64,000 nucleotides of DNA. Source: Cumulibacter sp047975195 (lineage in GTDB: Bacteria > Actinomycetota > Actinomycetes > Mycobacteriales > Antricoccaceae). The notes under the pieces were generated by a model, which saw only the letters and a list, made by a program, of their open reading frames with translations, had not been told where the DNA came from and made no database searches. Location of the stretch: NCBI GenBank assembly GCA_047975195.1, contig JBKEDB010000054.1:21279-85278 (forward strand). The letters run 5' to 3'. A program made the translations under genes and the position numbers. The first letter of the stretch is position 1, and every line of letters starts with the position of its first letter. Positions 17,202 through 25,003 of this stretch are shown here, one piece after another.

Positions 17202-18587
17202 TTACGCGCCGGTCTGCAGCAGACCGTCGACGAATTCGCGGGGAACGAACGGGATCAGGTCGTCCTTCCCCTCCCCCATACCGACGAATTTGACCGGCAC
17301 GCCGAGCTCTTTCTGCACTGCGATCACGATGCCGCCCTTGGCGGAGCCATCGAGTTTGGTGAGCACGACGCCGGTGATGTCGACAACATCGGTGAACACC
17401 TTTGCCTGGATCAAGCCGTTCTGTCCGGTGGTTGCGTCCAGCACCAGCAGCGTCTCATCGACCGGTCCGTGCTTCTCCACGACACGTTTGACCTTGCCGA
17501 GTTCGTCCATCAGCCCCTGTTTGGTGTGTAGCCGACCGGCGGTGTCGATCAACACGGTGTCCACGTCCCGATCCTTGCCGGCCTTGACCGCATCGAACGC
17601 GACCGAGGCCGGATCGGCCTGTTCCGGGCCGCGGACGACGTCCACACCGACGCGCTCCCCCCAGGTGGCGAGCTGGTCGGCGGCCGCCGCGCGGAACGTG
17701 TCGGCGGCGCCCATCAGTACGGTGTTGCCGTCACCGACGAGCACGCGGGCGAGCTTTCCGCAGGTGGTGGTCTTGCCGGTGCCGTTCACGCCGACGACCA
17801 TGACGACGCCTGGAGTGCCATCGGAGCGGGAACTGTGCAGGGTTCGGTCCATCGACTCATCGAGGGATTCAACGAGTTCGTCGGCCAGCAGGGTCTTGAT
17901 GTGTCCGGCGCTCGACGCGCCCACGGACATCGCCTTGGTGCGCAGTTGTTCGACGATATGAGTGGACGCCGCGACACCCACGTCTGCCTGCAGTAACGAG
18001 TCCTCGAGGTCCTCCCAGTCGTCCTCATCCATCTCATCTTTGGAGATGACGGCGAGCAGGCCACGACCGAAGGCGCTGTTGGAGCGCGCGAGACGTTCGC
18101 GCAGGCGCCCCATTCGGCCCTTGGTGGACGGCGGGGTGTCCAGTACCGGCGCCGGCGCGGGCGCCGGTTCGGGTTCCGGTACTGGCTCGGGCGCAAGTAC
18201 TGGCTCAGGTGTGGTTTCGCTCTCAGTAGGCGTAGTGATCGTGGGGTCCGCCGGCGCCGCCGGCGCTGCGTCGAGATCGGCAGGGCTGTCGGGGACCGTA
18301 ATTTCCTCGGTCGGCTCGGCGAGCGCAGCAGCCCGATCCGGCGACTCAACGGCAGTGGGTGCTTCGGCGGCCGGCGCCGGTGGCTCGTCGAGCTGTTTCG
18401 GTTCCTGTTGGCGGGTCGGCGATGTCCGTTCGGCAACCGCCGTCGCGGAGCCCTGTTTCGGTGCGGCGCTGGGGCGCTCTGGTTTGTCCTCCAGCTTCAT
18501 CACCTTGCGACCCTTGCTCGCGATGTACGCGTATCCGCCGCCGATGATGACGACGAGTAGGGCCAGCGATATATAGAGCCATTCCAT
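17202..18587 (-). CDS. ftsY: Signal recognition particle receptor FtsY
   Basis: SRP receptor GTPase. The 461-residue protein has an N-terminal transmembrane anchor (MEWLYISLALLVVIIGGGYAY), a long Ala/Pro/Glu-rich acidic linker (residues ~35-165) and the NG domain (~170-461) with GVNGTGKTTTCGKLA, DTAGRLHTKQGLMDEL and TKLDGSAKGG. ATG 18587 is chosen because GGAAGG lies 8-9 bases upstream; two further in-frame ATGs at 18596 and 18611 are less well placed. The 139-base gap behind it contains an imperfect repeat (CAGCAGCGTT/AACGCCGCTG) that may terminate transcription. Confidence 0.96.
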   Translation of the reverse strand: MEWLYISLALLVVIIGGGYAYIASKGRKVMKLEDKPERPSAAPKQGSATAVAERTSPTRQQEPKQLDEPPAPAAEAPTAVESPDRAAALAEPTEEITVPDSPADLDAAPAAPADPTITTPTESETTPEPVLAPEPVPEPEPAPAPAPVLDTPPSTKGRMGRLRERLARSNSAFGRGLLAVISKDEMDEDDWEDLEDSLLQADVGVAASTHIVEQLRTKAMSVGASSAGHIKTLLADELVESLDESMDRTLHSSRSDGTPGVVMVVGVNGTGKTTTCGKLARVLVGDGNTVLMGAADTFRAAAADQLATWGERVGVDVVRGPEQADPASVAFDAVKAGKDRDVDTVLIDTAGRLHTKQGLMDELGKVKRVVEKHGPVDETLLVLDATTGQNGLIQAKVFTDVVDITGVVLTKLDGSAKGGIVIAVQKELGVPVKFVGMGEGKDDLIPFVPREFVDGLLQTGA

Positions 18588-18659
18588 GGCTTGCATCCTT
18601 CCAGAGGACATATCCGGCGGGCGCAGCCGCCGTCGGGTCGGTGGGGTGCCTGCGCTGAC

Positions 18660-21600
18660 TCAGGCGACAGTCTCGGGTTCGCGGATGCGCTGCGAAATCA
18701 CCTGGGTGATGCCATCGCCGCGCATGGTAACGCCGTACAACGCGTCCGCGATCTCCATGGTCCGCTTCTGGTGGGTGATGATGATGAGTTGGCTGGTATC
18801 GCGCAGTTGCTCGAACAACGTGATCAGCCGGCCAAGGTTGACGTCATCGAGCGCTGCCTCGACCTCGTCCATCACGTAGAAGGGGCTGGGACGGGCCCGG
18901 AAGATCGCCACTAGCAGCGCGACTGCGGTCAGCGAACGCTCGCCACCGGACAGCAATGACAGTCGCTTGATCTTCTTGCCCGGCGGGCGAGCCTCGACCT
19001 CGATGCCGGTGGTGAGCATGTTGTCCGGATCGGTGAGCACCAGGCGGCCGTCGCCGCCGGGGAACAACGTCGCGAACACGATTTCGAATTCGCGAGCCAC
19101 ATCGTCGTACGCGGCAGTGAACACTTCGAGGATTCGGGCGTCGACATCCGAGACCACGGTCAGCAGGTCTCGCCTGGTGGCTTTGAGGTCTTCGAGTTGG
19201 TCGGAGAGGAACTGATGACGCTCCTCCAGCGCGGCGAACTCTTCCAACGCGAGCGGGTTGACCTTTCCGAGCAACGCCAGATCTTTCTCCGCCTTCCGAG
19301 CTCGCTTCTGCATCACATCCCGGTCGAACGGCGTCGGCGCGGGCGCCGGCTCGCCCTTGTTCTCGGCGTCGGCGAGCATCGCGGCAGTCGGCGGTACCGG
19401 TTGCTGTGGGCCGTACTCGGCGATCAACGCCTCGACCGTGACGCCGAACTCTTCACTGGCTTTCTCGCTGAGCGCGTCGATGCGCAGGCGCTGTTCGGCG
19501 CGCGCGACCTCGTCGCGGTGCACCTTGTCGGTGAGCCGTTCCAGGTCGGTGCCCAGTTCACGAATCCGGGTACGCACAGCGCGCAGCGCCTCCTCGCGCT
19601 CAGCTCGCGCCGCGGTAATGGCGTCGCGTTCCTGTTGCGCGCGCTCCAGGGAGACCTGCAGATGCGCCAGTACAGCCTCAGCCGCAGCCACGACGTCCTT
19701 AGCGACGGCGGCCCCGCGTTCTCGCTGTTCGCGCTGAGCGGCCAGGCGGGCGCGCGCGGCGCGCTCGTTCTGCGCATTTCGCCGCAGCGATGACACTCGG
19801 CCAGTCAGCGATTGGACGCGCTCCTCCTGAGTGCGTACGCCGAGGCTGACGTCGACCTCCTGCTGGCGGAGGTTTCCCACCAGAACGACGAGCCGGTCAC
19901 GTTCCTCGGTGGACGGTTCGGACTCAGCGGGTGCTTCCTGCGCGAGTCGCAGCCGTTCGGTCATTTCAGCCAGGCTGTCGCGCGCTTGCGATGCCTTGTG
20001 CTCGGACTGCTCGCGCTGACGCTCGAGCCGGTCGGCCTCGGCGGCGGCATTACGAGCGGCGGAGCCGAACTGCGCCAATTCCTCGGCGACTGCGTTGATC
20101 CGCGCATCGGATTCATGAAGTGCCGCGAGTGCGGCCGCAACTTCGGTCGCGGCATCCTGCTGCGTCGCGACAGCCTGCTCGATCTGGACGCTCAGTTCGT
20201 CGACGCGTCGCTGCGCGGCCTTCATTGCGGCTTCTGCCTCATCGACCGCGGCGCGTACCTCGATCGTGGACGGAGCTGAGGCGGACCCGCCATGTGCCTG
20301 GCCGCGACCGATCAGGTCACCGTCGGCGGTGACCGCACGCACCTGCGGGTGGTTCTCGGCGAGCCTAGCTGCCGCCTGCAGGTCCTCAACGATCGCGACG
20401 CCGTGCAGCAGCGAAGCGACGGCGTCGGCGAGATCCGCCGAGGCGGTGACGTCATCGATCGCCCACCGCGCACCGTCCGGAAGCGCAGGCAACGCGCTGC
20501 GCTGTGCGTCGTCGGCCCGAGCGAGCAGAATCGAGACCTGGCCACCGTCGGACTCCTTCAGCATGCCGATTGCCTCGGCAGCGTCCTGGGCACGGCGTAC
20601 GACGGCCGACTCCGCAAATGCCCCCAGCGCCGCGGCTACGGGCGCTTCGCTGCCCGGCGTGACCTGGATCAGATTGGACAGCGCACCGAGCACACCCGGC
20701 AGCCGGTCGCCGGCCTCCAGCAGATCCGCCGTGCCGTCCTTGCGTTTGAGGCCGACAGCCAACGCATCTCGGCGCACCTGAAAACTCTTGGCTTCCTGCT
20801 CGGCTTCGCGCGACGCGTCGCGTAATTCACGCAGTCGAGTCTTGGCGGCACCCAGCGCTGCCTCGGCGCTTTCGTGTCGTTCGTCCAGTCCGTGCTCTCC
20901 TTCATCGAGGTCGCCGACGGAATTCTGCAGCGTGGCCAACTTCTCCTCGGCGTCCCGCGCACGGGTGGTGGCTTCAGCTGCCGCAGCGCTCAACCGGGTG
21001 ATCTCGTCATCCGCCCCGCTGACCCGCGCCTGCAGCGTGTTGACCTGCCCAACGAGTCGGGCTAAGCCCTCACGTCGATCCGCGATGGCGCGGACCGCCG
21101 CAACGTGCCGTTCCTCCTCGGCCTTGAGCGCAGCTTCGGCGGTGTACTTCTCCGCACCGATGTCGCTCAGGCGCGTGCGATCGGCCGCGAGCTGCTGCTG
21201 CATCGTCGCCAGTTCAGCGGCGAACGTGTCCGCCTGCCGTTCCAACTCATCCGGGTCTCTGGCGCTGGCCGGATCCTCCAACGCCGCACTGAGGTTGCGG
21301 TGACGTTCGGCGCCGAGTTGGATCGTGCCGCGTAGACGTTCGGCGATACCAGCGAGTTGGAAGTGTGCATCCTGCGCTTCGGCCAGGGCGGGAGCGTCGG
21401 CGGCGAGTGCGGCGTCGAGGTCACTCTCGCTGCGGCTCGCTGCGGCGAGTTCCTCCTCGACCTCGCTCCGACGCCGCCGCAGCGCGGTCTCGTCGGCGAC
21501 TTCGCGTTCCACGGTCGAGGACAATGTAGCCAGTTCGTCGGCCAGCAACCGTAGCCGCGCGTCCCGAACGTCCGCCTGGATAGTCGCGGCCCGACGCGCG

Positions 21601-22232
21601 ACGTCGGCCTGCCGACCCAGGGGTTTGAGCTGGCGACGCAGTTCGTCGGTCAGGTCACTGACGCGCGTCAGGTTAGCCATCATCGCGTCGAGCTTGCGCA
21701 GCGCCTTTTCTTTACGTTTGCGATGTTTGAGGACGCCGGCCGCCACCTCGATGAACCCGCGGCGATCCTCCGGGCGCGCCTGCAGCACGGAATCAAGTTG
21801 GCCTTGACCAACAATGACGTGCATCTCGCGGCCGATCCCCGAATCGCTCATCAGTTCCTGGATGTCGATCAGGCGACAACGATCGCCGTTGATCTCGTAC
21901 TCACTCTCGCCGCTGCGATACATCCGGCGAGTCACCGACACCTCGGTGTAGTCGATCGGCAGGGCATTGTCCGAGTTGTCGATAGTCAGCGTGACTTCGG
22001 CGCGTCCGAGCGGTGCTCGACCCGCCGTACCGGCGAAGATGACGTCCTGCATCTTGCCGCCGCGCAGCGCCTTTGCGCCTTGCTCACCGAGCACCCAGGA
22101 GATGGCATCAACGACGTTCGACTTCCCGGAACCGTTCGGACCGACCACGCAGGTGACGCCGGGTTCGAGCCGCAGCGTCGTCGCCGACGCGAAGGACTTG
22201 AAGCCCTTGACCGTGAGGCTCTTCAGATGCAC
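18660..22232 (-). CDS. smc: Chromosome segregation protein SMC
   Basis: ATPase of the SMC-ScpAB condensin. From GTG 22232 the protein has 1190 residues: Walker A GPNGSGKS (31-38), two coiled-coil arms rich in Ala, Glu and Arg, a hinge (~500-640, with LGALSNLIQVTPGSEAPVAAALG-type sequence) and the C-terminal head with LLSGGERSLTAVALL (signature) and FYVMDEVEAALDD (Walker B). GGAG lies 8 bases before the GTG. The frame is open upstream for 36 codons without similarity. Order smc-ftsY-ffh is conserved in actinomycetes. Confidence 0.97.
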   Translation of the reverse strand: MHLKSLTVKGFKSFASATTLRLEPGVTCVVGPNGSGKSNVVDAISWVLGEQGAKALRGGKMQDVIFAGTAGRAPLGRAEVTLTIDNSDNALPIDYTEVSVTRRMYRSGESEYEINGDRCRLIDIQELMSDSGIGREMHVIVGQGQLDSVLQARPEDRRGFIEVAAGVLKHRKRKEKALRKLDAMMANLTRVSDLTDELRRQLKPLGRQADVARRAATIQADVRDARLRLLADELATLSSTVEREVADETALRRRRSEVEEELAAASRSESDLDAALAADAPALAEAQDAHFQLAGIAERLRGTIQLGAERHRNLSAALEDPASARDPDELERQADTFAAELATMQQQLAADRTRLSDIGAEKYTAEAALKAEEERHVAAVRAIADRREGLARLVGQVNTLQARVSGADDEITRLSAAAAEATTRARDAEEKLATLQNSVGDLDEGEHGLDERHESAEAALGAAKTRLRELRDASREAEQEAKSFQVRRDALAVGLKRKDGTADLLEAGDRLPGVLGALSNLIQVTPGSEAPVAAALGAFAESAVVRRAQDAAEAIGMLKESDGGQVSILLARADDAQRSALPALPDGARWAIDDVTASADLADAVASLLHGVAIVEDLQAAARLAENHPQVRAVTADGDLIGRGQAHGGSASAPSTIEVRAAVDEAEAAMKAAQRRVDELSVQIEQAVATQQDAATEVAAALAALHESDARINAVAEELAQFGSAARNAAAEADRLERQREQSEHKASQARDSLAEMTERLRLAQEAPAESEPSTEERDRLVVLVGNLRQQEVDVSLGVRTQEERVQSLTGRVSSLRRNAQNERAARARLAAQREQRERGAAVAKDVVAAAEAVLAHLQVSLERAQQERDAITAARAEREEALRAVRTRIRELGTDLERLTDKVHRDEVARAEQRLRIDALSEKASEEFGVTVEALIAEYGPQQPVPPTAAMLADAENKGEPAPAPTPFDRDVMQKRARKAEKDLALLGKVNPLALEEFAALEERHQFLSDQLEDLKATRRDLLTVVSDVDARILEVFTAAYDDVAREFEIVFATLFPGGDGRLVLTDPDNMLTTGIEVEARPPGKKIKRLSLLSGGERSLTAVALLVAIFRARPSPFYVMDEVEAALDDVNLGRLITLFEQLRDTSQLIIITHQKRTMEIADALYGVTMRGDGITQVISQRIREPETVA

Positions 22233-22318
22233 TGACCACTCCGCATTCTCTTGACTCGGCAACGTCCAACGATACCGGTCCGCGGCGCGAACTTGCCGGA
22301 TATGCCTCCGCGGGGGCG

Positions 22319-22696
22319 TTACCAGGAGCTGCCGAGCCACAGCCCCACGCCCGCGAGCGCGGTCGTTACCATGACGACGCCGAACCCGGTGAGGCCACCG
22401 GCGAGGAACTTGCGCTCCTGGAGCAACCGGACCACCTCGAAGCTCGCGGTGGAGAAGGTGGTGTAGCCGCCGAGGAACCCGACCCCAACGAGCAGGCCGA
22501 CCGTCTCAGGAAGCACCAGGGCCGATACCAGCCCGGTCAGCAGGCCCAGCAGCAACGAGCCGCTGCAGTTGATTGCGACGGTCCCGATCGGCATCAGCGT
22601 CCGAGTGCGCGAGCGGATCGCGCCGTCCAGCAGGAACCGAACTGCCGATCCGAGCCCGCCCGCCAACGACAGTCCGAGAAAAAGCAACGGGGTCAT
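22319..22696 (-). CDS. crcB: Fluoride channel CrcB/Fluc, second subunit
   Basis: A 125-residue Fluc-family fluoride exporter subunit with four hydrophobic segments. Family signatures visible: GGLGSAVRFLLD (~residues 10-21), GTVAINCSGSLLLGLLTG (Asn of the pore) and GFLGGYTTFSTASFEV (Phe-box and central Na site region). ATG 22696 overlaps the stop of the first crcB gene by 4 bases. Paired genes usually encode a dual-topology heterodimer, so both are needed. Confidence 0.93.
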   Translation of the reverse strand: MTPLLFLGLSLAGGLGSAVRFLLDGAIRSRTRTLMPIGTVAINCSGSLLLGLLTGLVSALVLPETVGLLVGVGFLGGYTTFSTASFEVVRLLQERKFLAGGLTGFGVVMVTTALAGVGLWLGSSW

Positions 22697-23145
22697 TGCT
22701 GCGTCTCCCGTCGGCGGCGCGCGCGGGCGGCGAGAGCGATACCCGCCCAGGTGGCCACGGCGCCGAGCAGCACTGTGCCCACGGCGTAGCCGATACCGGC
22801 CGCGACATCCCCGGACCGGATCAGGCTCGCCGTACCGGCGGCGAGCGTGCTGTAGGTGGTGAATCCGCCCATGAATCCGGTGCCGATCACCAATCGAAGG
22901 GAGCGCCGTCGTCCGCGGTCGGGACCGCGACCGGCGAGGTTCTCCAGTAGGAAGCCGAGCAGAAAAGCTCCGGTCAGGTTGATCGCGAAGATCACCCAAT
23001 CGATGGTGCCGTCGGTGCTGAACGCGAGCGTGAGCGCCTCACGCGAGCCCGCGCCGGCGGTTCCGCCGACGAAGACGAGACCGAGCGCCCGGGGTTGCAG
23101 GTAGATCGGCGGTGCGGCCGCCGCTTCCGAGTTCGCGTCGGTCAT
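22693..23145 (-). CDS. crcB: Fluoride channel CrcB/Fluc, first subunit
   Basis: A 150-residue Fluc-family protein with four hydrophobic segments, GTAGAGSREALTLAF, FAINLTGAFLLGFLLENLAG and GFMGGFTTYSTLAAGTASL. Compared with its partner it has a longer N terminus and an Arg-rich tail (ARARRRRETQQ), which fits the opposite membrane orientation. Its ATG overlaps the stop of the 42-codon leader ORF by 4 bases and it has no strong ribosome binding site of its own, so it should depend on translation of the leader. Confidence 0.93.
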   Translation of the reverse strand: MTDANSEAAAAPPIYLQPRALGLVFVGGTAGAGSREALTLAFSTDGTIDWVIFAINLTGAFLLGFLLENLAGRGPDRGRRRSLRLVIGTGFMGGFTTYSTLAAGTASLIRSGDVAAGIGYAVGTVLLGAVATWAGIALAARARRRRETQQ

Positions 23146-23270
23146 AGTGTGCCGTCACCGCCGGCACCCTGCTGAGCGCTCACCGCGCGACGGTAGCGCA
23201 CGGTCGCAGCCGTGGCGCGGGCAGGAAGCGGCTGGGCAGCAGTTGGGCCGACCGTGGTGCTGGCGTTCAT
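23142..23270 (-). CDS. Small leader ORF (42 aa) coupled to crcB
   Basis: An ORF of 42 codons between the candidate fluoride riboswitch and crcB. ATG 23270 has a strong ribosome binding site (AGGTAGGAA, 8-9 bases upstream) and the TGA overlaps the ATG of crcB (CTATGACC). The peptide begins MNASTTVGPTAAQPL and has a basic middle (TVRYRRAVSA); it shows no transmembrane segment and resembles nothing I know. It could be a true small protein, but its position suggests that its translation is what the riboswitch controls and that ribosomes are handed on to crcB. Confidence 0.55.
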   Translation of the reverse strand: MNASTTVGPTAAQPLPARATAATVRYRRAVSAQQGAGGDGTL

Positions 23271-23278
23271 CAACTGTT

Positions 23279-23360
23279 CCTACCTTTCGGGCACGCTCGC
23301 GCCTACAGGTAGGGACTGTTGTCGGAGATCCGAGGTTGGGTACGGCGAGCCCCACCGCCG
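23279..23360 (-). promoter_or_regulatory. Candidate fluoride (crcB-type) riboswitch with translational switch
   Basis: Read on the minus strand: P1 CGGCG (23360-23356) with CGCCG (23347-23343); loop GUGGGGCU; conserved-type AACC (23337-23334); hairpin UCGG-AUCU-CCGA (23333-23322); then AGUCCCUAC. GGGGCU (23353-23348) can pair with AGUCCC (23317-23312), the pseudoknot that defines the fluoride fold. CCUACCU (23313-23307) can alternatively pair with AGGUAGG (23285-23279), the ribosome binding site of the leader ORF, enclosing a GGCGC/GUGCC hairpin. Ligand binding would thus free the site. The fold agrees with the family, but the usual GAUG sequences are not kept (GUGG and ACAACAG instead), so it is a diverged member or a different aptamer. 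Confidence 0.65.
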
Positions 23361-23377
23361 TGACGTCGAGACGTCAC
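23360..23377. promoter_or_regulatory. Perfect 18-base palindrome upstream of the crcB leader
   Basis: GTGACGTCGAGACGTCAC: arms of 8 bases with a 2-base centre. It abuts the 5' edge of the riboswitch and lies between the divergent crcB and ABC transporter operons. It could be an operator for one or both, or a 5' hairpin of the crcB mRNA. Confidence 0.45.
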
Positions 23378-23465
23378 GGTGATTCTCGCACAGGACTCGG
23401 GAGGTGATGAGCGCCGCTGGATCGCACCTCGATTGCAGCTGCCGCACGGCCTAGACTGGATCATT

Positions 23466-24176
23466 GTGACCACAGCAGTCCAGGTGATTGAGCTCAGCAA
23501 GCGCTACGGCGCAACGCGTGCTGTCGATGGAATGAGCTGGTCCGCGCGTACCGCCGAGATCACCGCAGTCCTAGGCCCCAATGGTGCCGGCAAGACCACC
23601 ACGATGGAGTGCTTGGAAGGTTTGATCCGCCCCACCTCCGGTCAGGCGCGGGTATTGGGCGCCGATCCGTGGGCGGCGAACGCTGAGCACCGCGCGCGCG
23701 TGGGCGTGATGCTGCAAGACGGCGGCCTGCCTAACGGCGCCAAACCCGTCCGGTTGCTTCGTCACCTCGCCTCTTTGTACGCCGACCCGCGACCGGTCGA
23801 TGATCTGGTGAGCGAGTTGGGTATTGACCAGTTCGCTTCCACCACGGTGCGGCGGCTATCGGGCGGTCAACGGCAGCGAGTCGCTTTGGCCTGCGCGCTG
23901 ATCGGCAACCCTGACGTGCTTTTTCTGGACGAGCCGACAGCGGGGCTCGACCCGCACGCTCGGCTGGATGTGTGGACACTCATTCGCCGTACTCGCGAGC
24001 GCGGCGTCGCCGTCGTCGTCACTACGCACTCCTTCGAGGAGGCCGAAAGGCTGGCCGATCACATCGTGATCATCAACGCGGGGCGCGTGGCCGCCGATGG
24101 GCCGCTCGCCCAGTTATGCGTCGGGCGAAGCCTGGAAGACCTGTACTTCGAGTTGACTCCCCGGGAACGCGTGTGA
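23466..24176 (+). CDS. ABC transporter ATP-binding protein
   Basis: ATPase of a two-gene exporter, 236 residues. Walker A GPNGAGKTTTME (~residues 37-48), Q-loop MLQDGGLPNGAKP, signature LSGGQRQRVALACALIG and Walker B VLFLDEPTAGLDPHARLD, switch His in VVTTHSFEEAERLAD. The sequence is closest in style to the DrrA/CcmA-like drug or antibiotic exporters. GTG 23466 is preceded by TAGACT 8 bases upstream and no ribosome binding site, so translation may be leaderless. It overlaps the permease by 4 bases. Substrate unknown. Confidence 0.9.
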   Translation: MTTAVQVIELSKRYGATRAVDGMSWSARTAEITAVLGPNGAGKTTTMECLEGLIRPTSGQARVLGADPWAANAEHRARVGVMLQDGGLPNGAKPVRLLRHLASLYADPRPVDDLVSELGIDQFASTTVRRLSGGQRQRVALACALIGNPDVLFLDEPTAGLDPHARLDVWTLIRRTRERGVAVVVTTHSFEEAERLADHIVIINAGRVAADGPLAQLCVGRSLEDLYFELTPRERV

Positions 24177-24913
24177 GCGCCCCCGCCGCTGAGCGGGCGC
24201 GGATACTTGCGCAGGCCAAGTTCGACACCGCCAGTCTGCTACGCAACGGCGAGCAGCTCCTCGTCTCGCTGATCTTGCCGGCGATGGCACTGGTAGCGGG
24301 GGTGTTGCTTGCGTTCCCCGAACTCGATGGTCGACGGATCGACGTCGTCGCGCCCGGGGTGTTGGCGCTGGCGATCCTGTCGACGGCGTTCACCGGCCAA
24401 GCCATAGGTACCGGTTTCGACCGGCGGTATGGCGTCCTTCGCTTACTTGGGGTCACTCCCCTAGGCCGTGGCGGCCTACTCGCCGGGCGGGTGCTGGCGG
24501 TGTTGGCGATCGAGGTGTTGCAAATCGTCGTGCTGAGCGCGATCGCGCTCGCCCTCGGCTGGCACCCTGACCTCGGCGGGGTGCTACCCGCGCTGCTGTT
24601 CTGGGTCGTCGGTACGGCATGTTTCGTGTCGCTGGCGATGCTGTTTGCCGGGACCTTGCGCGCCGAGGCAACCCTCGCACTGGCGAACCTGGTGTGGGTG
24701 CTGATGCTCGGGTTGGGCACCGTGCTGCCGAGTTCCTCGTACGGTTCGCCGTGGGAGACGATTGTGGCTCTCACGCCATGTGGCGCACTCGGCGATGGTC
24801 TGCGGGCTGCGCTAGGGGCTGGCCCACTGGATTGGGTAGCGTTGTTGGTGCTGGCGGTGTGGACGCTGATCTTCGCGGGGCTCGCCCGCCGCTTGTTCCG
24901 CTGGTCCGACTGA
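24173..24913 (+). CDS. ABC transporter permease
   Basis: A 246-residue ABC-2 type permease with six hydrophobic segments (e.g. LLVSLILPAMALVAGVLLAF, VLALAILSTAFTGQAI, VLAVLAIEVLQIVVLSAIALALG, LLFWVVGTACFVSLAMLFAG, LALANLVWVLMLGLGTVLP and the C-terminal VALLVLAVWTLIFAGLARRLF). GTG 24173 overlaps the ATPase stop (GTGTGA), so the two are coupled. It forms the membrane part of the exporter. Confidence 0.88.
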   Translation: MSAPAAERARILAQAKFDTASLLRNGEQLLVSLILPAMALVAGVLLAFPELDGRRIDVVAPGVLALAILSTAFTGQAIGTGFDRRYGVLRLLGVTPLGRGGLLAGRVLAVLAIEVLQIVVLSAIALALGWHPDLGGVLPALLFWVVGTACFVSLAMLFAGTLRAEATLALANLVWVLMLGLGTVLPSSSYGSPWETIVALTPCGALGDGLRAALGAGPLDWVALLVLAVWTLIFAGLARRLFRWSD

Positions 24914-24946
24914 GGTAATCCTGGTAGCACAGCTCAACGCCGAGCG

Positions 24947-24974
24947 CGGCGCAGCCTGACAGGCGCCGACGCCT
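24947..24974. terminator. Overlapping hairpins between convergent operons
   Basis: CGGC...GCCT-GAC-AGGC-GCCG (24947-24968) and AGGCG-CCGA-CGCCT (24961-24974) are overlapping inverted repeats in the 90-base gap between the ABC permease (plus) and murA (minus), suited to stop both transcripts. No T run. Confidence 0.4.
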
Positions 24975-25003
24975 AGGTGAGGCGTGAGGCGGCTCGTTAG
25001 CGC

